Assembly (NCBI RefSeq): GCF_008728515.1
Contig: NC_044981.1
Span: 97,228,043-97,292,042 of the forward strand
DNA from: Papio anubis
Taxonomy: Eukaryota; Chordata; Mammalia; Primates; Cercopithecidae
DNA length: 64,000 bases
Direction of reading: 5' to 3'
The notes beneath the pieces were generated by a model, which saw nothing but the letters and a program-made list of their open reading frames with translations, made no database searches and had not been told where the DNA came from. This document shows, in pieces, positions 22,571 to 34,700 of this stretch (position 1 is the stretch's first letter; every line of letters begins with the position of its first letter). A program made the translations under genes and the position numbers.

Positions 22571-24352
22571 TTTTTAAAAATGTTATATGTCTCAATCATG
22601 CTGATTTCATCTTCAGGAACAGAACAGAAATGAGAGAATGCGAAATGAATGAGATCTGACATTGGTTTTAGGACCTCTATTAAATAACTTTCTCATTTTT
22701 TACTTCTTTTTTTTTTTTTCTTTTCCTATCATTCTGGAAAAAATGTTAAAATTGGTCTTTCATACTATTGATTTTATTTTGAAAATGTTATTCTTCCTTT
22801 TATTAGCTGCAATACTGATTTTAATTTTATTGCATTTTTAGTTCCTTTCAACTCTTTCTAATCTCTATTTCTCATTTTAATCTCCTGATTTTAAGAAAAT
22901 CAGCCTGTTTTGTAAGTTTTTTTTTTTTTTTAACCTGTTTCCAAAATCTTAGAGGCTTGTATCACATTGGGACTACAAAATGGGTTTCCATTTTTTTTGT
23001 TGTTGTTGCTGGTAATAAATCATTTTCTAAAATCTCTTCTCCCTTTAAGTTATCAAGATAATACTCCTTTTCTTGTTTTTTGAACCAATTTTTGTAGCTT
23101 TATGTGTATCTGAATCTTTGGTGAGAGGAATTTGATTGGGATATGTGGTTGACCAGAGGCCAGTTGAATAAACCTCTCTCTCTACTAAAACTTGAAAGCA
23201 GGCTTACATGCAAACTTTGTAGTCCAGTTATCAATTCTTAGGATCCAAAGCTGTTGTTTTGTGTTTTAACATGGCTCTTTGGGCCTGCGATAGAATGGAT
23301 TCTTGCCCTCAGTACCTTATTTTCTGATACTCTGAATGGTGAAGCAGCCCCCTTTTTAGGGCATCTCTTATCTTCCCCACATTTTCATGACAAACGAAGA
23401 CTACTCCCACCTGCCTCTGGAATACAGCCGTCTTCCCTGCCCACTACCTGCCCAGTTACTTCCTGTCAGTTGTAGCCTCTATCTTTTTTTTTTATTTTTC
23501 ATTTCTTTTTAAATTTTTTCCTTATTTTTTTGTAGCCTCTAAATTAACACAGAATCAAGTACCGACAGTAGTAGGAGCCAGGAACACATTCCACCGGATT
23601 CAAAATTTGTATCTACAAAGGTGAAGGATAACTGCTAAGTATACTGGATCAGAAAGAACTCATAGGTGGCATAATGTAGACGAAGAAACAATGGTATGCC
23701 TAACACCTTTCAACTTGGTAGTAGCTTTTGATTTTAAGCAAGGGTGGGTCATAGATTTTATTTTTAATGAAGTTTAAGCATAATTGTAGTTAAGGGCATT
23801 TATTTCAGACTTCAACAAGAAGTTGTGTGTCAGTTCTAATTTTCCGTTGTGAATCGTCATTTGGTGTGTCTTATACCATATTAATACATTTTACTGTGAT
23901 GTTAATAGAGAAATCACTCAGTGCAGTCATCCAAACACCTTTTAAAACTGGAAATACATAATCTTTAATGCTTTAAAATGTTGTATTTGCATATATGTGA
24001 AAGTATCATCTAAACTGCAGTCATTATAACCTATGAAGTGTGAAGGAATCCTGTATTTTCTATCTATTTTTCTTTAACATGATGGATGCAAGGTATTTAA
24101 GAGAGTTGAGAAACTAACGTTTAGTCCTGTGGCAAATCTGATAGAATTCATCTTTCAACTATCTGTTACCACCTTCTAGACATTGCCAATCGTAAAATCA
24201 ATTGCTGAAGTAAATAGAATGGCTTTTGTTATAATTCACAAATGGGTTTAAATTGAGGATTCAGTATATGCGTGTTTTGATTAAATATTTTTACTTTAAG
24301 TGTAGGCTCATATGCAGTTGTAAGAAATAATATAGAGACATTCCATGTAGCC
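22571..24352 (+). other. GRIK2: Intron, unique sequence with a TSD-flanked T-rich insertion
   Basis: No gene. A notable T-rich segment at 23482-23530 is flanked by a direct repeat (see separate entry). Confidence 0.7.
23471..23541 (-). mobile_element. Possible poly(A)-only retrotransposition, minus orientation
   Basis: TGTAGCCTCTA (23471-23481) is repeated at 23531-23541, with a T also before each copy. Between them lie 49 bases that are almost entirely T with a few A, C and AA interruptions. This is the layout left by target-primed reverse transcription that copied little more than a poly(A) tail. Confidence 0.5.
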
Positions 24353-24710
24353 TGATGTGCTTTAGCTGTGTTCCCACCCAAATATCATCTTGAATTGTAG
24401 CTCCCATAATCCCCACGTGTCATGGGAGGGAAACAGTTGCAGGTAATTGAATCATGGGAGCAGATTTTTCCAATGCTGTTCTGTTGATAGCGAATAAGTC
24501 TCATGAGATCTGATGAATTTATAAAGAGCAGTTCGCCTGCACACACTTTCTTGCCTGCCGCCATATCAGATGTACTTTTGCTCCTCTTTTGTCTTCCACC
24601 ATGATTGTGAAGCCTCTCCAGCCAGTGGAAGCGTGAGTCCATTAAACCTCTTTTTCTTTACACCCAGTCTCGGGTATTTCTTCATAGCAGCATGAGAAGG
24701 AACTAATGCA
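24353..24710 (+). mobile_element. Solo MaLR LTR (THE1/MSTA type) with 5-bp TSD
   Basis: Starts TGATGTGCTTTAGCTG and ends ACTAATGCA, with the family landmarks GAATTGTAGCTCCCATAAT, CTTGCCTGCCGCCAT and ATTAAACCTCTTTTTCTTT. TAGCC at 24348-24352 is repeated exactly at 24711-24715. No internal region remains. Confidence 0.93.
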
Positions 24711-24834
24711 TAGCCGTTAAGATTCCCTCAGTGTAATATAATGAAAAGCAATAGTGCGTTATCACAAGGATGTTGGCATTGTTAGAGGAAAGACACATAA
24801 CATTTCTATCATCACAAACACATCATGTTTTCCT

Positions 24835-25262
24835 TCTACAGTCATAACCTTTTTTCTCCCACAGCCTCCTCGTTAGCTCTTGACAGTTCCTAATCTGTTC
24901 TCCATTTCAGTAATTTTGTCACTTCAAGAATGTTATATAAATGGAATCATCCTCTATGATGGAACCATCCAGGATGTAACCTTTTGGTATTAGCTTTTTG
25001 CACTCGCTTAATTCTCTGGAGGTTCATCCAGGTTGTTATGAGAATCAATAGTTTGTTCCTTTTTACTGTTCAGTATCCTTCGATGGCATGGTTTTACCAG
25101 AGTTTAAGCATTTATTGGTTGAAGTACATCTGGGTTGTTTTGGGGTTTTGGCTATTTTGAGCAAAGCTGCTATGAATATCCATGTACAGGTTTTGTGTGA
25201 ACGTTAGCTTTTCTTTCTATGTGACCAAAACCCAAGTGTGCAATTGCAGAGTTGAATTATAG
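24835..25262 (-). mobile_element. Old L1 fragment, minus orientation (L1M/L1ME-like)
   Basis: Carries antisense L1 3'-region landmarks GGAGGTTCATCCAGGTTGTT, CATCTGGGTTGTTTTGGGG and CATGTACAGGTTTTGTGTGA. Old and diverged. Confidence 0.75.
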
Positions 25263-25279
25263 TTCCAAGTTTTGTTCTT

Positions 25280-26975
25280 TAATTTTTAATAAAAGCTCTA
25301 TTAAGATATAATTTTTATTACATGTAATTTACCTGTTTAAAGTAAAAAGTTCTAGAATTTTTAGTATATTCAGAACTGCATAATCACCACAATAATTTGT
25401 AGAACATTTTCAACATTTTGAAGAGAAACCATGTACTCATTAACAATCATTTCCCATTTATTAAAACGTCCGCTCTCCACCATACCTAATAAACCACTAA
25501 TCTGCTTCTGACTATAACATTTCTTAGTCTGAACATTTAATGTAAACAGTATTATAGAAGACATGCTCTTTGGCTTTAACTGAACTTTCATCTGTGTTTC
25601 AGTGTATATCAAAATCTTATTCTTCTTTTTGCAGAATAATGTACTATATTGATATACCAACTTTTATTTATATGTTTATCTGAGGATGGACATTTGAATT
25701 GCTTCCACTTTTTGGATATTATAAATAATACTGCTATAAATATTAATGTATAAGTTTTGGGGTAGATATATATTTTCATTTTTCTCAGGTATATATCTGG
25801 AAGCAGAATTCATGGGTCACATGGTAAATCTATGTTGAACTGTTTGAGGAAAACCAAACTACTTTCTAAATGACTGCACATTTTTACATTGCCTTTAGTG
25901 GCGTACAAGGGCTCCAGTTTCTTCACATCCTCACCAACACTTACTATTTTCTGTCTTTATGATTATAGCCATCCTAGTGTGAGAAAGTGCTATCTCCTCA
26001 TGGCTTTGATTTGTACTTCCCTGACAGCTAATATGACTGAGCATCTTTTGTGTGCTTATTCACCATTTGTATATCTTTGGAGAAATGTCTGTTCAGATCC
26101 TTTGCTCATTTTTAAAATGGGTTGTCTTTTTATTGTTGAATTGTAAGAGTATTTTTACATTTTATAGATATAAATCCCTAGTCAGAAATATGATTTGCAA
26201 AAGTTATTTTTCCCTTCTTGGATTGTCATTTTACTTTTTTCATTGTGTCCTTTGATACACAAAAGCTTTTAATATTAGTGACATTTATTATAATTATTTA
26301 TTCTTCAGATTCTTGCTTTTGATGTTATATCAAAGGAGACTTTTCCCAACCCAAGGTCCTAAAGAGTTACTACTATATTTTTTTCTAAGAGTTTTATAGT
26401 TTTAACTTTTATATTTGGGTCTACAATTCACTTTGATTTAATTTTTGTGTGTGATGTGAAGGACAAACACAATTCCAACCCTTTGTTTGTAGATATCGAA
26501 GTGTCCCAATACAGTGTGTTGAAGACTATTCTTTCCCTCACTAAATTGTTTTGGTACTCTAGTAAAACAAGAAATGACCGTAAAGTAAGGGTTTATTTCT
26601 GAACTTTTAATTCTTTTCAATTAATCTGTATGTCCATCCATATCTATGTACCACATAGTCTTGCTTACTGTAGTTTGGAAATTAGGAAGACCATCAATTT
26701 CCTTTTTTATTTCAAGATTGTTTTGACTATGTCAGGTCCCCTGCATCTATAAGAATTTTGCGATAACTGACAAATTTCTTTCTGTTATTAATTCTTTGTA
26801 TTTACCCTTTGGTCTAAGCAAAAATCTTCTGACTAAGTCTTCATTTCTGTCAGAATTTTGGGACAACTGACCAATTTCTGCAAAAAGCCACTTTAGATAT
26901 TAATTTTATATCTATTTGGATAATATTTTTACCTTAACAATATTATGTCTTTTGATCCATGAACTTGAGATTTTT
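25280..26975 (-). mobile_element. Old L1 fragment, minus orientation (3' end and ORF2 part)
   Basis: The start around AATTTTTAATAAAAGC-TATTAAGATATAA is an L1M 3' end, followed by antisense ORF2 up to TTTTGATCCATGAACTTGAG. A ~100-bp partial internal duplication is seen at 26752 and 26852. Confidence 0.8.
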
Positions 26976-27337
26976 AAATTTATTTTTATAGATTTCAGGG
27001 GTGCAAGTGCAGTTTTGTTTCATAGATATATTGTGTAGTGGTGAAGTCTCGGTTTTAATGTGCTCATCGCCCCGATAGTGAACATTGTACACAATAGGTA
27101 ATTTTCAATCCTCAGTCCCTTCCCAACCTCCTACCTTTTTATATCTCCAGTGTCTATTATTCCCCTTTCTATGTCCATGTGTATGCATTGTTTAATTCCC
27201 ACTTTTAAATGAGAACATGAGGTATTTGACTTTCTGTTTCTGAATTATTTCACTTAAGATGATTATCTCCTGCTTCATCTATGTTGTTGCAAAAGACATA
27301 ATTTCATTTTTTTAATGGCTAAGTAGTATTCCAATGG

Positions 27338-27338
<1 letters not shown>

Positions 27339-27383
<45 letters not shown>

Positions 27384-27421
27384 TTTTCTTACAGATACAT
27401 ATCTATTAGAATTATTTTATA

Positions 27422-27454
<33 letters not shown>
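27339..27454. repeat. TG/TA microsatellites within L1
   Basis: (TG)7 at 27339-27352 runs into (TA)~14 to 27381; after a 39-bp interval (AT)9 at 27421-27438 is followed by poly(T) to 27454. The L1 target sequence resumes at CTTTATCCAGTCATC, so this is expansion or insertion inside the L1 copy. Confidence 0.9.
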
Positions 27455-28829
27455 CTTTATCCAGTCATCAGTTGATGGACACTTAGGTTTATTTCACAAC
27501 TTTACTATAGCGAATAGTGCTGTGACAAACATGTAAGTTCAGGTATCTTGTTGATATAGCAAATTCTTTTTCGTTGGGTATATACCCAGTAGTGTGACTA
27601 TTATATTAAATAACTGTTCTATTTTTAGTTATTTGAGTAACCTCTATACTGTTTTCCACAGAATTTATGCTAATTTGCATTCCCATCAACAGTGTATAGG
27701 CATTCACTTTTCTCTAAATCTGCTACAACATGTGTTATTATTTGAGGATTTAATAATGGCCATTCTCTCTGGTGTATGATGGTATTTCATTGTGGTTTTA
27801 ATTTGCATTTCTCTGATAATTTGTGATGTCGAACAATTTTTTTCATGTTTTTTGGCTGCTTGTATGTCTTCTTCTGACAAATCTCTTCATATCTTTCACC
27901 CAGTTTTTAATAGGGTTGTGTCTTATAGAGTTGTTTGAGTTCTTTATAAATTCTGGATATTAGCCCTATGTCACACACATAGCTTGCAAACATTTTCTTC
28001 CATTCTGTAGGTTATTAGTCTTTTGATTTTTATTTTCTTATTTATTTTTTATTTTCTATTTATTGTACTGTGCAGACACTTTCTAGTTTAAGTCCCTTTT
28101 GTCTATTTTTGTTTTAGTTGTGTTTGCTTTTGAGGACTTAATTATAATTTTTTGTTTGTTTAGGCCAATGTCCAGAAGACTTTATCAAAGGTTCCCTTCA
28201 GGAAATTTTATAGTTTCAGATCTTACATTCAGAAATTTAGTTCATCTTGAGTTAATTTGTATATGGTGAGAGATATGGATCTAGTTTCATTCTTCTATGT
28301 ATGGCAATCCAGTTTTCCCAGCACCATCTATTGAATAGGGTGTCTTTTCTCCAGTGTATACTTTTGTCAACTTTGTTGAAGAACAGTTGGTTGTAGGTAT
28401 ATGGCTTTTTATCAATGTGTTCTATATTACATTCTAATGATCTATGTGTCTCTATTTATACCAGCACCATGCTGTTTTAGTTACTATAGCCTTATAGTAT
28501 ATTTTAAAGACAGGTAATGTGATACATCAAACTTTGTTTTTGTTTTTGTTTTTGTTTTCCCCTTAGGATTGTTTTGGCTATTCAGGCTATATTTTGGTTA
28601 AATATTAATATTATTATTGTGTTTTTCTAATTCTGTGAAAAATTATAGAAATTGCATTGAATCTGTAGATTGTTTTGGGAAGTATGGTCATTTTAACAAT
28701 ATTGACTCTTCCAAACTATGAGCATTGAATGTTTTTCCATTCATTTGTGTCATCTACAGTTTTTTTCATCAGTGTATTTTTTCTCTTAGAGATCTTTACC
28801 TACTTGGTTAAATGTATTACTACATATTT

Positions 28830-28832
<3 letters not shown>

Positions 28833-28869
<37 letters not shown>
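28833..28869. repeat. (TG)18 microsatellite within L1
   Basis: Uninterrupted TG run inside the antisense ORF2 sequence. Confidence 0.95.
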
Positions 28870-28870
<1 letters not shown>

Positions 28871-30224
28871 TATTGCGAGTGAGATTGCATTCTTAGTTTG
28901 GTTCTCAGTTTGTATGTTACTGATTATAGAAATGCTACTGACCTTTGTACATTGATTTTGTATCCTGAAACTTTTCTGAAGTTGTTTAACAAATGTAGAA
29001 GTCTTTTGGATAGTCTTTAGAGTTTTCTAATCATAAGTTTTTATCATCAGTTAACATATATAATTTGACATCCTCTTTTCCAATTTGGATGCCTTTTATT
29101 TCTTCCTCTTGCTTGATTCTTCTAGCTAGAAATTCCAGAACTATGTTGAATATGAGTGGTAAAAATGTACATCCTTGCCTTGTTCCAATTTTTAAAGAGA
29201 ATGCTTTCAACTTTTTCCTGTTAGTATGATGTTGACTATGGGTTTGTAATATATGGCTTTTATTATTTTAGGTATGTTTATATGATACCTAGTGTACTGA
29301 GTGTTTTTATCATGAATGGGTGCAGAATTTTATAAAATTATTTTTTTCTGGATCTATTGAGATGAGCATATGGTTTTTGTTTTAAATTCTGTTTATGTGG
29401 TGAATCACATTTATTAATTTGCATATGTCGAACCATTCTTGCATCCCTGAAATAAAACCCACTTGATTGTGGTGTATTACATTTCTGATGTACTGTTGCA
29501 TTTGGCTTGCTAGTATTTTTTAGAGGATTGTTGTGTTTATATTCATCAGGGATATTAGCCTATAGTTTTCTTTTTTTGTGATATTCTTGCCTGGCCTTGG
29601 TATCAGGGTGATACTGGCTTCATAGAATGAGTTAGGGAGGATGCTATTCTCATCAATTTTATGCAAGTTATAGTAAAATTGATACCAGTTCTTCTTCATA
29701 TGTCTGGTAACATTTGGCTGTGAACCCATCTGGTCCTGAGCTCATATCTGTTGGACAATTTTTTCATTACTGATTCAATTTCATTACTCATTATTGTCTG
29801 TTAATGATTTCTATTTCTTCTTGTTACTGTCTTAGGAGAAATTTTCTCTAGTGTTTCTAGTTTGTATACCTAATGATGCTCATAGTAGTCTCTGATGACC
29901 TTTTGTATTTCTGTGGTATCATTTACCTTTATCTTTTATGATTGTGCTTATTTAAGACTTCTCTCCATTTTTCATGGTTAATCTAGCTAACAATCTATCA
30001 ATATTGTTTATGATTTCAAAAAGCCAATTTTTATTTTGTTGATCCTTTGTATTTTTTTTGTTTTGTTTTCAGTTTCATTTAGTTCTTCTCTGATCTTTGT
30101 TATTTCTTTTCTTCTCTGAGCTTTGGGTTTGGTCTGCTCTTGAATTTCTAGTCCCTTGAGGGACTTGTTAGGGTTGTTAATTTTGACTCTTTCAATCTTT
30201 CTAATGTAGGCATTTAACATCGAT

Positions 30225-32845
30225 GAAATTTTTGTTGGGAATCCCTTTAGAAGTAATTAGACACTTCTCTCTTGCTGCTTTTAGGATTTTTTCCTTCACA
30301 TTGACTTTGGATAACCTGATAACTACATGCAATAATGAGTTCCATCTTGTAAAGTATGTTCCAAGTATTCACTGAACTTGTTGTATTTGGATGTCTAATT
30401 CCCTAGCCAAGCCAGGGACATTTCCCTGGATTTTTCCCACAAATAAGTTTTCTCAGCTTTTTCTTCTTCTCCCTCAGGAATGCCTGTAATTCATAGGTTT
30501 TGTTACTTTACATAATCTCATATTTCTCAAAGCCTTTTTTTAGTTTTTTTTTTTATTTTTATTTTTGTCTTTAAACTTGTCTTTAGACTTGTCTTTAAAC
30601 TCTGATTTTTCTTTCTTCTACTTGCTCTAATGGTAACGCTTCCAAATGTATCTTGTAATTATTTCAATAATTTTTTTTATTTTCAGAAGTTCTGTTTTTT
30701 TAAAAAAATTATCTATCTATAATAATTTTTAAATTAACATCCTGATTTTTCTTCTGATTTCTTTGGTTTTCAGCTTTCTCTTGGATCTCATTAAGTTTCT
30801 TCACAATCTATATTTTGAATTCTTTATCTGTCATTTCAGAATTTTCATTTAGTTTTGGATCCATTGCTAGAGAGCTATTGTGTTCCTTTGGAGGTGCTAA
30901 AGCACTCTGTTTTTCCATGGTGCTATAGTTTTTATGTTAGTTCCTTCTCATCCTAGAGAAATTGTCTCTTACTTTTTATTTTACTTTCTTTTAGATGGTA
31001 CTTTTTAAAATTTTTTCTCTTGAGGGTATAACTAATGTATGTTGTGTAGGTCTGTTTGGCTTCAATTCTGGGTGTTTTCAGGGGCCAAGGCTCTGTATGA
31101 GTTCCTTGGTTATAGATAACCTGGGTTATAGTTATAGTTCCTTTGTGTGGTGGCGTTTTCAAATGCTGATTGTGGTAGCAATGTATTGGGCCTATGAGCA
31201 GGACTAACACCTTCTGTGGAACTGAGGTTATGGAAGTCTCAGGATACTTACCTTATTCTGCAGCACTATGCTCTTCTGACAGAAGATTTTAAATTTGATT
31301 GTGGAGTATAATCTCCAGTTCATTAGGTGGTAGTTACAGGTAATAGCTGGCTGTGGTATATACTTGATCTTTATTTACTGAGAAGGGCTCTGTTGTCACA
31401 CATAGTGGGCTAGTCTGTGAAATGGCTGATGTCCTGACTTCCCTGCTGAAGGGTACAGGTGGGACAAAGCTGGGCAGAGCTGGGTCACCAAACTCACCAT
31501 CAGATACCCCAATGATAAGTTAATGTATCCACCTTGCCTGGAGTGACAGGGAGAGCTTATAGTGAAAGGCTCCCGTGTTTCTCCCAGTTCCACATCATGG
31601 GCAAGCAGGAAAGTAGTGAACCTCCACATCACACCCCTCTTCCAGGGCTCAGGACTTTCATTTCAGATAGACATTGTAGTTCATCTTCAGAGTTCAATGT
31701 AACTGAGGGTTCTGGCAAATCCCTACCCCATAGCTACCAACGAAATGACCTCAGGGAGAAACCTCTTTCCTCAATCCCAAACAGACAGCTCTGTGGCTCA
31801 CCTGTACTCTGCAGCAGGAATGCTGCTGTTCTGTGTAGAGTGAGGGATGGACTCCACCATTCTTGAAAGCTGGGCTAATGGACATACCAGGAGTGGGAGT
31901 GCAACTCCTCCTAATAGTCCTATAATTGTTCTCCCTAGGCATACCTATGACAACCGCCCCCCGCTCCCCGCGAAAGAACAGCTGCAGCTGCATCCACAGC
32001 TGTGAGTCGGCAGGCAGAAGTCCCCCTATCCTCTTTGTTCCCAGGCACCAGTGCCACCTGCTGCTGGGATGGAACCACATTCTCTCCTACATAGCCTAGC
32101 ACCATGCCCACATTTCTGATGCGATGAGCGCAGTCATCTTGAGCTCACAAGTGGGGAGCTCTTATGCAGAGGAGAGTGCACACTCTCGTTTTTGTTGTTC
32201 CAAGGGCACTTTGGCATGTGGCACTCTCCCTTCCCCTAGGAACAGCTCACCCTGAGCATTAGAATTCCAGGAATCTCACAGTTCCCCTTTATCCTGCTGG
32301 TCCTTTCTGGTTGCTGCTGTCCAAGTAGATTCTAAGGAATGTTTATAAGGGATCTACTGATGTTGAGGCAAAAGAGCTAAGACTCCTTAAGTAGGATAGT
32401 GATCCACAATGTGTGCCCAACTGGTATGGCACCTACTACCTTAGCTTGAGTCTTGAGAGTGGAGGGGTGGTAAAACTGCATGAGCTAGCAGCCTAGTGCT
32501 CTGCCCTCAAGAAATTTGTAAACACGACCCACAGCAGTACTTGGGCTCATGAGGGCGGAGGGGCTCTCTGACATTCCAGAAGTCAGCAGTATGACACAGG
32601 GGTGAGGGGAGCAAAAAGTACCCCCATCTACCTTATCCATGGGACTCCAAGATCTTCAGGGGTCAATCTCTGCCAAACTCTTGCTTCCTTCTTTTTGTAT
32701 GCCCCAGCTTCTTCCCCTGGGTTCTTTAATAGACTGTGCACTCTTCTCTCAGCATTTCACTAAGATGTGATTACTAACTGGTAACTCTGGTTCTTCTTTA
32801 TGAAAACTGGCATCAAATGCCTCTAGTCAGCCATCTTGAAAAAAA
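30225..32845 (-). mobile_element. L1M 5' UTR and ORF1 region, minus orientation
   Basis: In reverse complement it begins CAAGATGGCTGACTAGAGGC (32838-32819), the start word of many older L1 5' ends, and continues through a GC-richer 5' region. At its far end (30225-30320) it carries TCTCTTGCTGCTTTTAGG-type sequence of the L1M ORF1/5' area. No ORF1 frame is intact. Confidence 0.75.
30565..30600. repeat. 12-bp unit, three tandem copies
   Basis: TTGTCTTTAAAC / TTGTCTTTAGAC / TTGTCTTTAAAC in direct succession; a small expansion within the L1 copy. Confidence 0.9.
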
Positions 32846-33797
32846 AAAACTAACTCTGTTATTTATTTGTAATGTTATTCCACTGTAGCAAGGAACATAT
32901 TCTGTGTGCTTTGAATTATTTCAAATGTATTGAGGCTTGTTTCATGGCCTAGAATGTAGTCTACCTTGGAGTACCATGTATACTTGAGAAGGGTGTATAT
33001 TTTGCTGCTTTTGGGTGGAGTGTTCTATAAAGGCTTCTTAGTTCTATCTGTCCTATTGTTATTCAGTTCTTCTATTTCCTAATGGAACTTCTACTTATTT
33101 GTCTTATCCATTATTGAAAGTGAGATATTGAAGTCCTCCACTCTTTCTGTGAATTCTCTATTTCACATTTTAATTCTGTAATTTTTTGCTTCGTATTTTG
33201 GGGTTATGTTGTTTGGTGTGTATATATTTATAATTGTTCCTTTTTTGATAAATTAACATGATTAAACTAAAATAACAAAATTAATCTCAATATAACTATA
33301 AAATATCTTTTTTTATTTATAGTGATTGTTTTTGTTTTTCAAACCTACTATTCCTGATATCTATACAGCCTCTCTTACTGTCTTGTGATTGCCGTTTGCA
33401 GGATATATCTTTTGCTATCTTTATTTTTAACTTTCATGTATCTTTGAATATAAACCGGGTTTTCTAGATAAAATAGGCAGTTGAATATTATTTTTTATTT
33501 TAATCCAGTGTGATAAACTGCCTTTTGATTTGATTGCACAACAGATTAGACTTTAATGTTATTATTGACATAGTTAAATTTACATCTGCCAATTTATTTT
33601 TATCTTTCTAACGTCTATTTTGTCCTCCTTTACCACTTTTGCTTCAAGAATATTTTCTTGTGTAACATTTTAATTTAATGATTTTTCTTTGTATTTTTTG
33701 TTATTTTCTTTGTGGTTGATTTAGGACTTACCATATATATCTTAATTTATAAGAATCTGTTTCTTTCTCTCTCTGTTTCTTTCTCTCTCTCTCTCTC
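32846..33797 (-). mobile_element. Old L1 ORF2 fragment, minus orientation (part 1, split by Alus)
   Basis: Antisense ORF2 landmarks include TTGAGGCTTGTTTCATGGCC, GTTCTATAAAGGCTTCTTAG, GAAAGTGAGATATTGAAGTC and CTTTGTGGTTGATTTAGGAC. It continues after the two Alus at 34413. A CT repeat at about 33763-33797 precedes the Alu. Confidence 0.78.
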
Positions 33798-34102
33798 TTT
33801 TTTTTTTTTTTTTTTTTTTTTTGAGACGGAGTCTCTCTGTGCTCCCAGGCTGGAGTGCAGTGGCGTGATCTCGGCTCACTGCAAGCTCCGCCTCCCGGGT
33901 TCACGCCATTCTCCCGCCTCAGTCTCCTAAGTAGCTGAGACTACAGGCGCCCGCCACCACGCCCGTCTAGTTTTTTGTATTTTTAGTAGAGACGGGGTTT
34001 CACCGTGTTAGCCAGGATAGTCTCGATCTCCTGACCTCGTGATCCACCCGCCTCGGCCTCCCAAAGTGCTGGGATTACAGGCTTGAGCCACCGCGCCCGG
34101 CC
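33798..34102 (-). mobile_element. Young Alu, minus orientation, inside L1
   Basis: Poly(T) 33798-33822 and a full antisense Alu ending CCGCGCCCGGCC. It carries TCTAGTTTTTTG and GCTTGAGCC, again resembling Old World monkey AluY. Its 5' end abuts the poly(T) of the next Alu with no spacer. Confidence 0.92.
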
Positions 34103-34412
34103 TTTTTTTTTTTTTGAGACGAAGTCTCACTCTGTCGCCCAGGCTGGAGTGCAGTGCAGTGGCGCGATCTCAGCTCACTGCAAGCTCCGCCTCCCGGGTT
34201 CACGCCATTCTCCTGCCTCAGCCTCCCGAGTAGCTGGGACTACAGGCGCCCGCCACAACACCCTGTTGATTTTTGTTTGTTTGTTTGTATTTTTAGTAGA
34301 GACGGAGTTTCACCATGTTAGCCAGGATGATCTCGATCTCCTGACCTGGTGATCCACCCGCCTCGGGCTCCCAAAGTGCTGGGATTACAGGCGTGAGCCA
34401 CCGCACCCGGCC
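34103..34412 (-). mobile_element. Alu, minus orientation, directly abutting the previous one
   Basis: A 13-base poly(T) and a full antisense Alu ending CCGCACCCGGCC at 34412. Contains a GCAGT duplication (GTGCAGTGCAGTGG) and a TTTG repeat in the middle. The preceding Alu appears to have inserted into this element's tail. Confidence 0.92.
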
Positions 34413-34700
34413 ACATATTTACTTTAATATAGAAACAATCCTAGAAAGCTCTATTTCCTCTTATCCATTTTATGCTCTAATTTTTGTACATATTATATGT
34501 ATATATGCTCCAAACCCAACCATACCTTATTATATATGCTGCAAACCCAATAATACATCATGGAGCTAGCAGTCTCCACTTAATTGCTTACCAATAAAAT
34601 TTCCATTATTTCAGAGAGTACCCTTCACCTTGGACTTGCCTACCTTCTTTTCTAAATAAAATTCGTTCTTTTGGGCAGAACTTCAGAGTTCTCAGTTCTT
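34413..34700 (-). mobile_element. Old L1 ORF2 fragment, part 2
   Basis: Resumes the L1M antisense sequence (CTCTATTTCCTC, CATTTTATGCTCTAATTTTT). Contains a 31-bp two-copy repeat around TATATGCT(C/G)CAAACCCAA (34502 and 34533). The right boundary is approximate. Confidence 0.6.

Larger units (their letters stand above)
26976..30224 (-). mobile_element. L1M 3' UTR and 3' half of ORF2, minus orientation
   Basis: A second L1 3' end starts near 26976 (GGGGTGCAAGTGCAG), then antisense ORF2. Minus frames show LINE-1 words: reverse-transcriptase region NSFYEASITLIPRPG...ENYRLISLMNIN (29520-29729) and upstream LNAYIRKIERVKINN...EITKIREELNETE (30008-30220). Stops and frameshifts interrupt the frame, so it is inactive. 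Confidence 0.88.

Noticed and set aside
31396..32080. Opposed 78-110 codon frames in a GC-richer block, considered as a CpG-island gene
   Set aside because: The block is the 5' region of an old L1; no CpG enrichment and no conserved frame.
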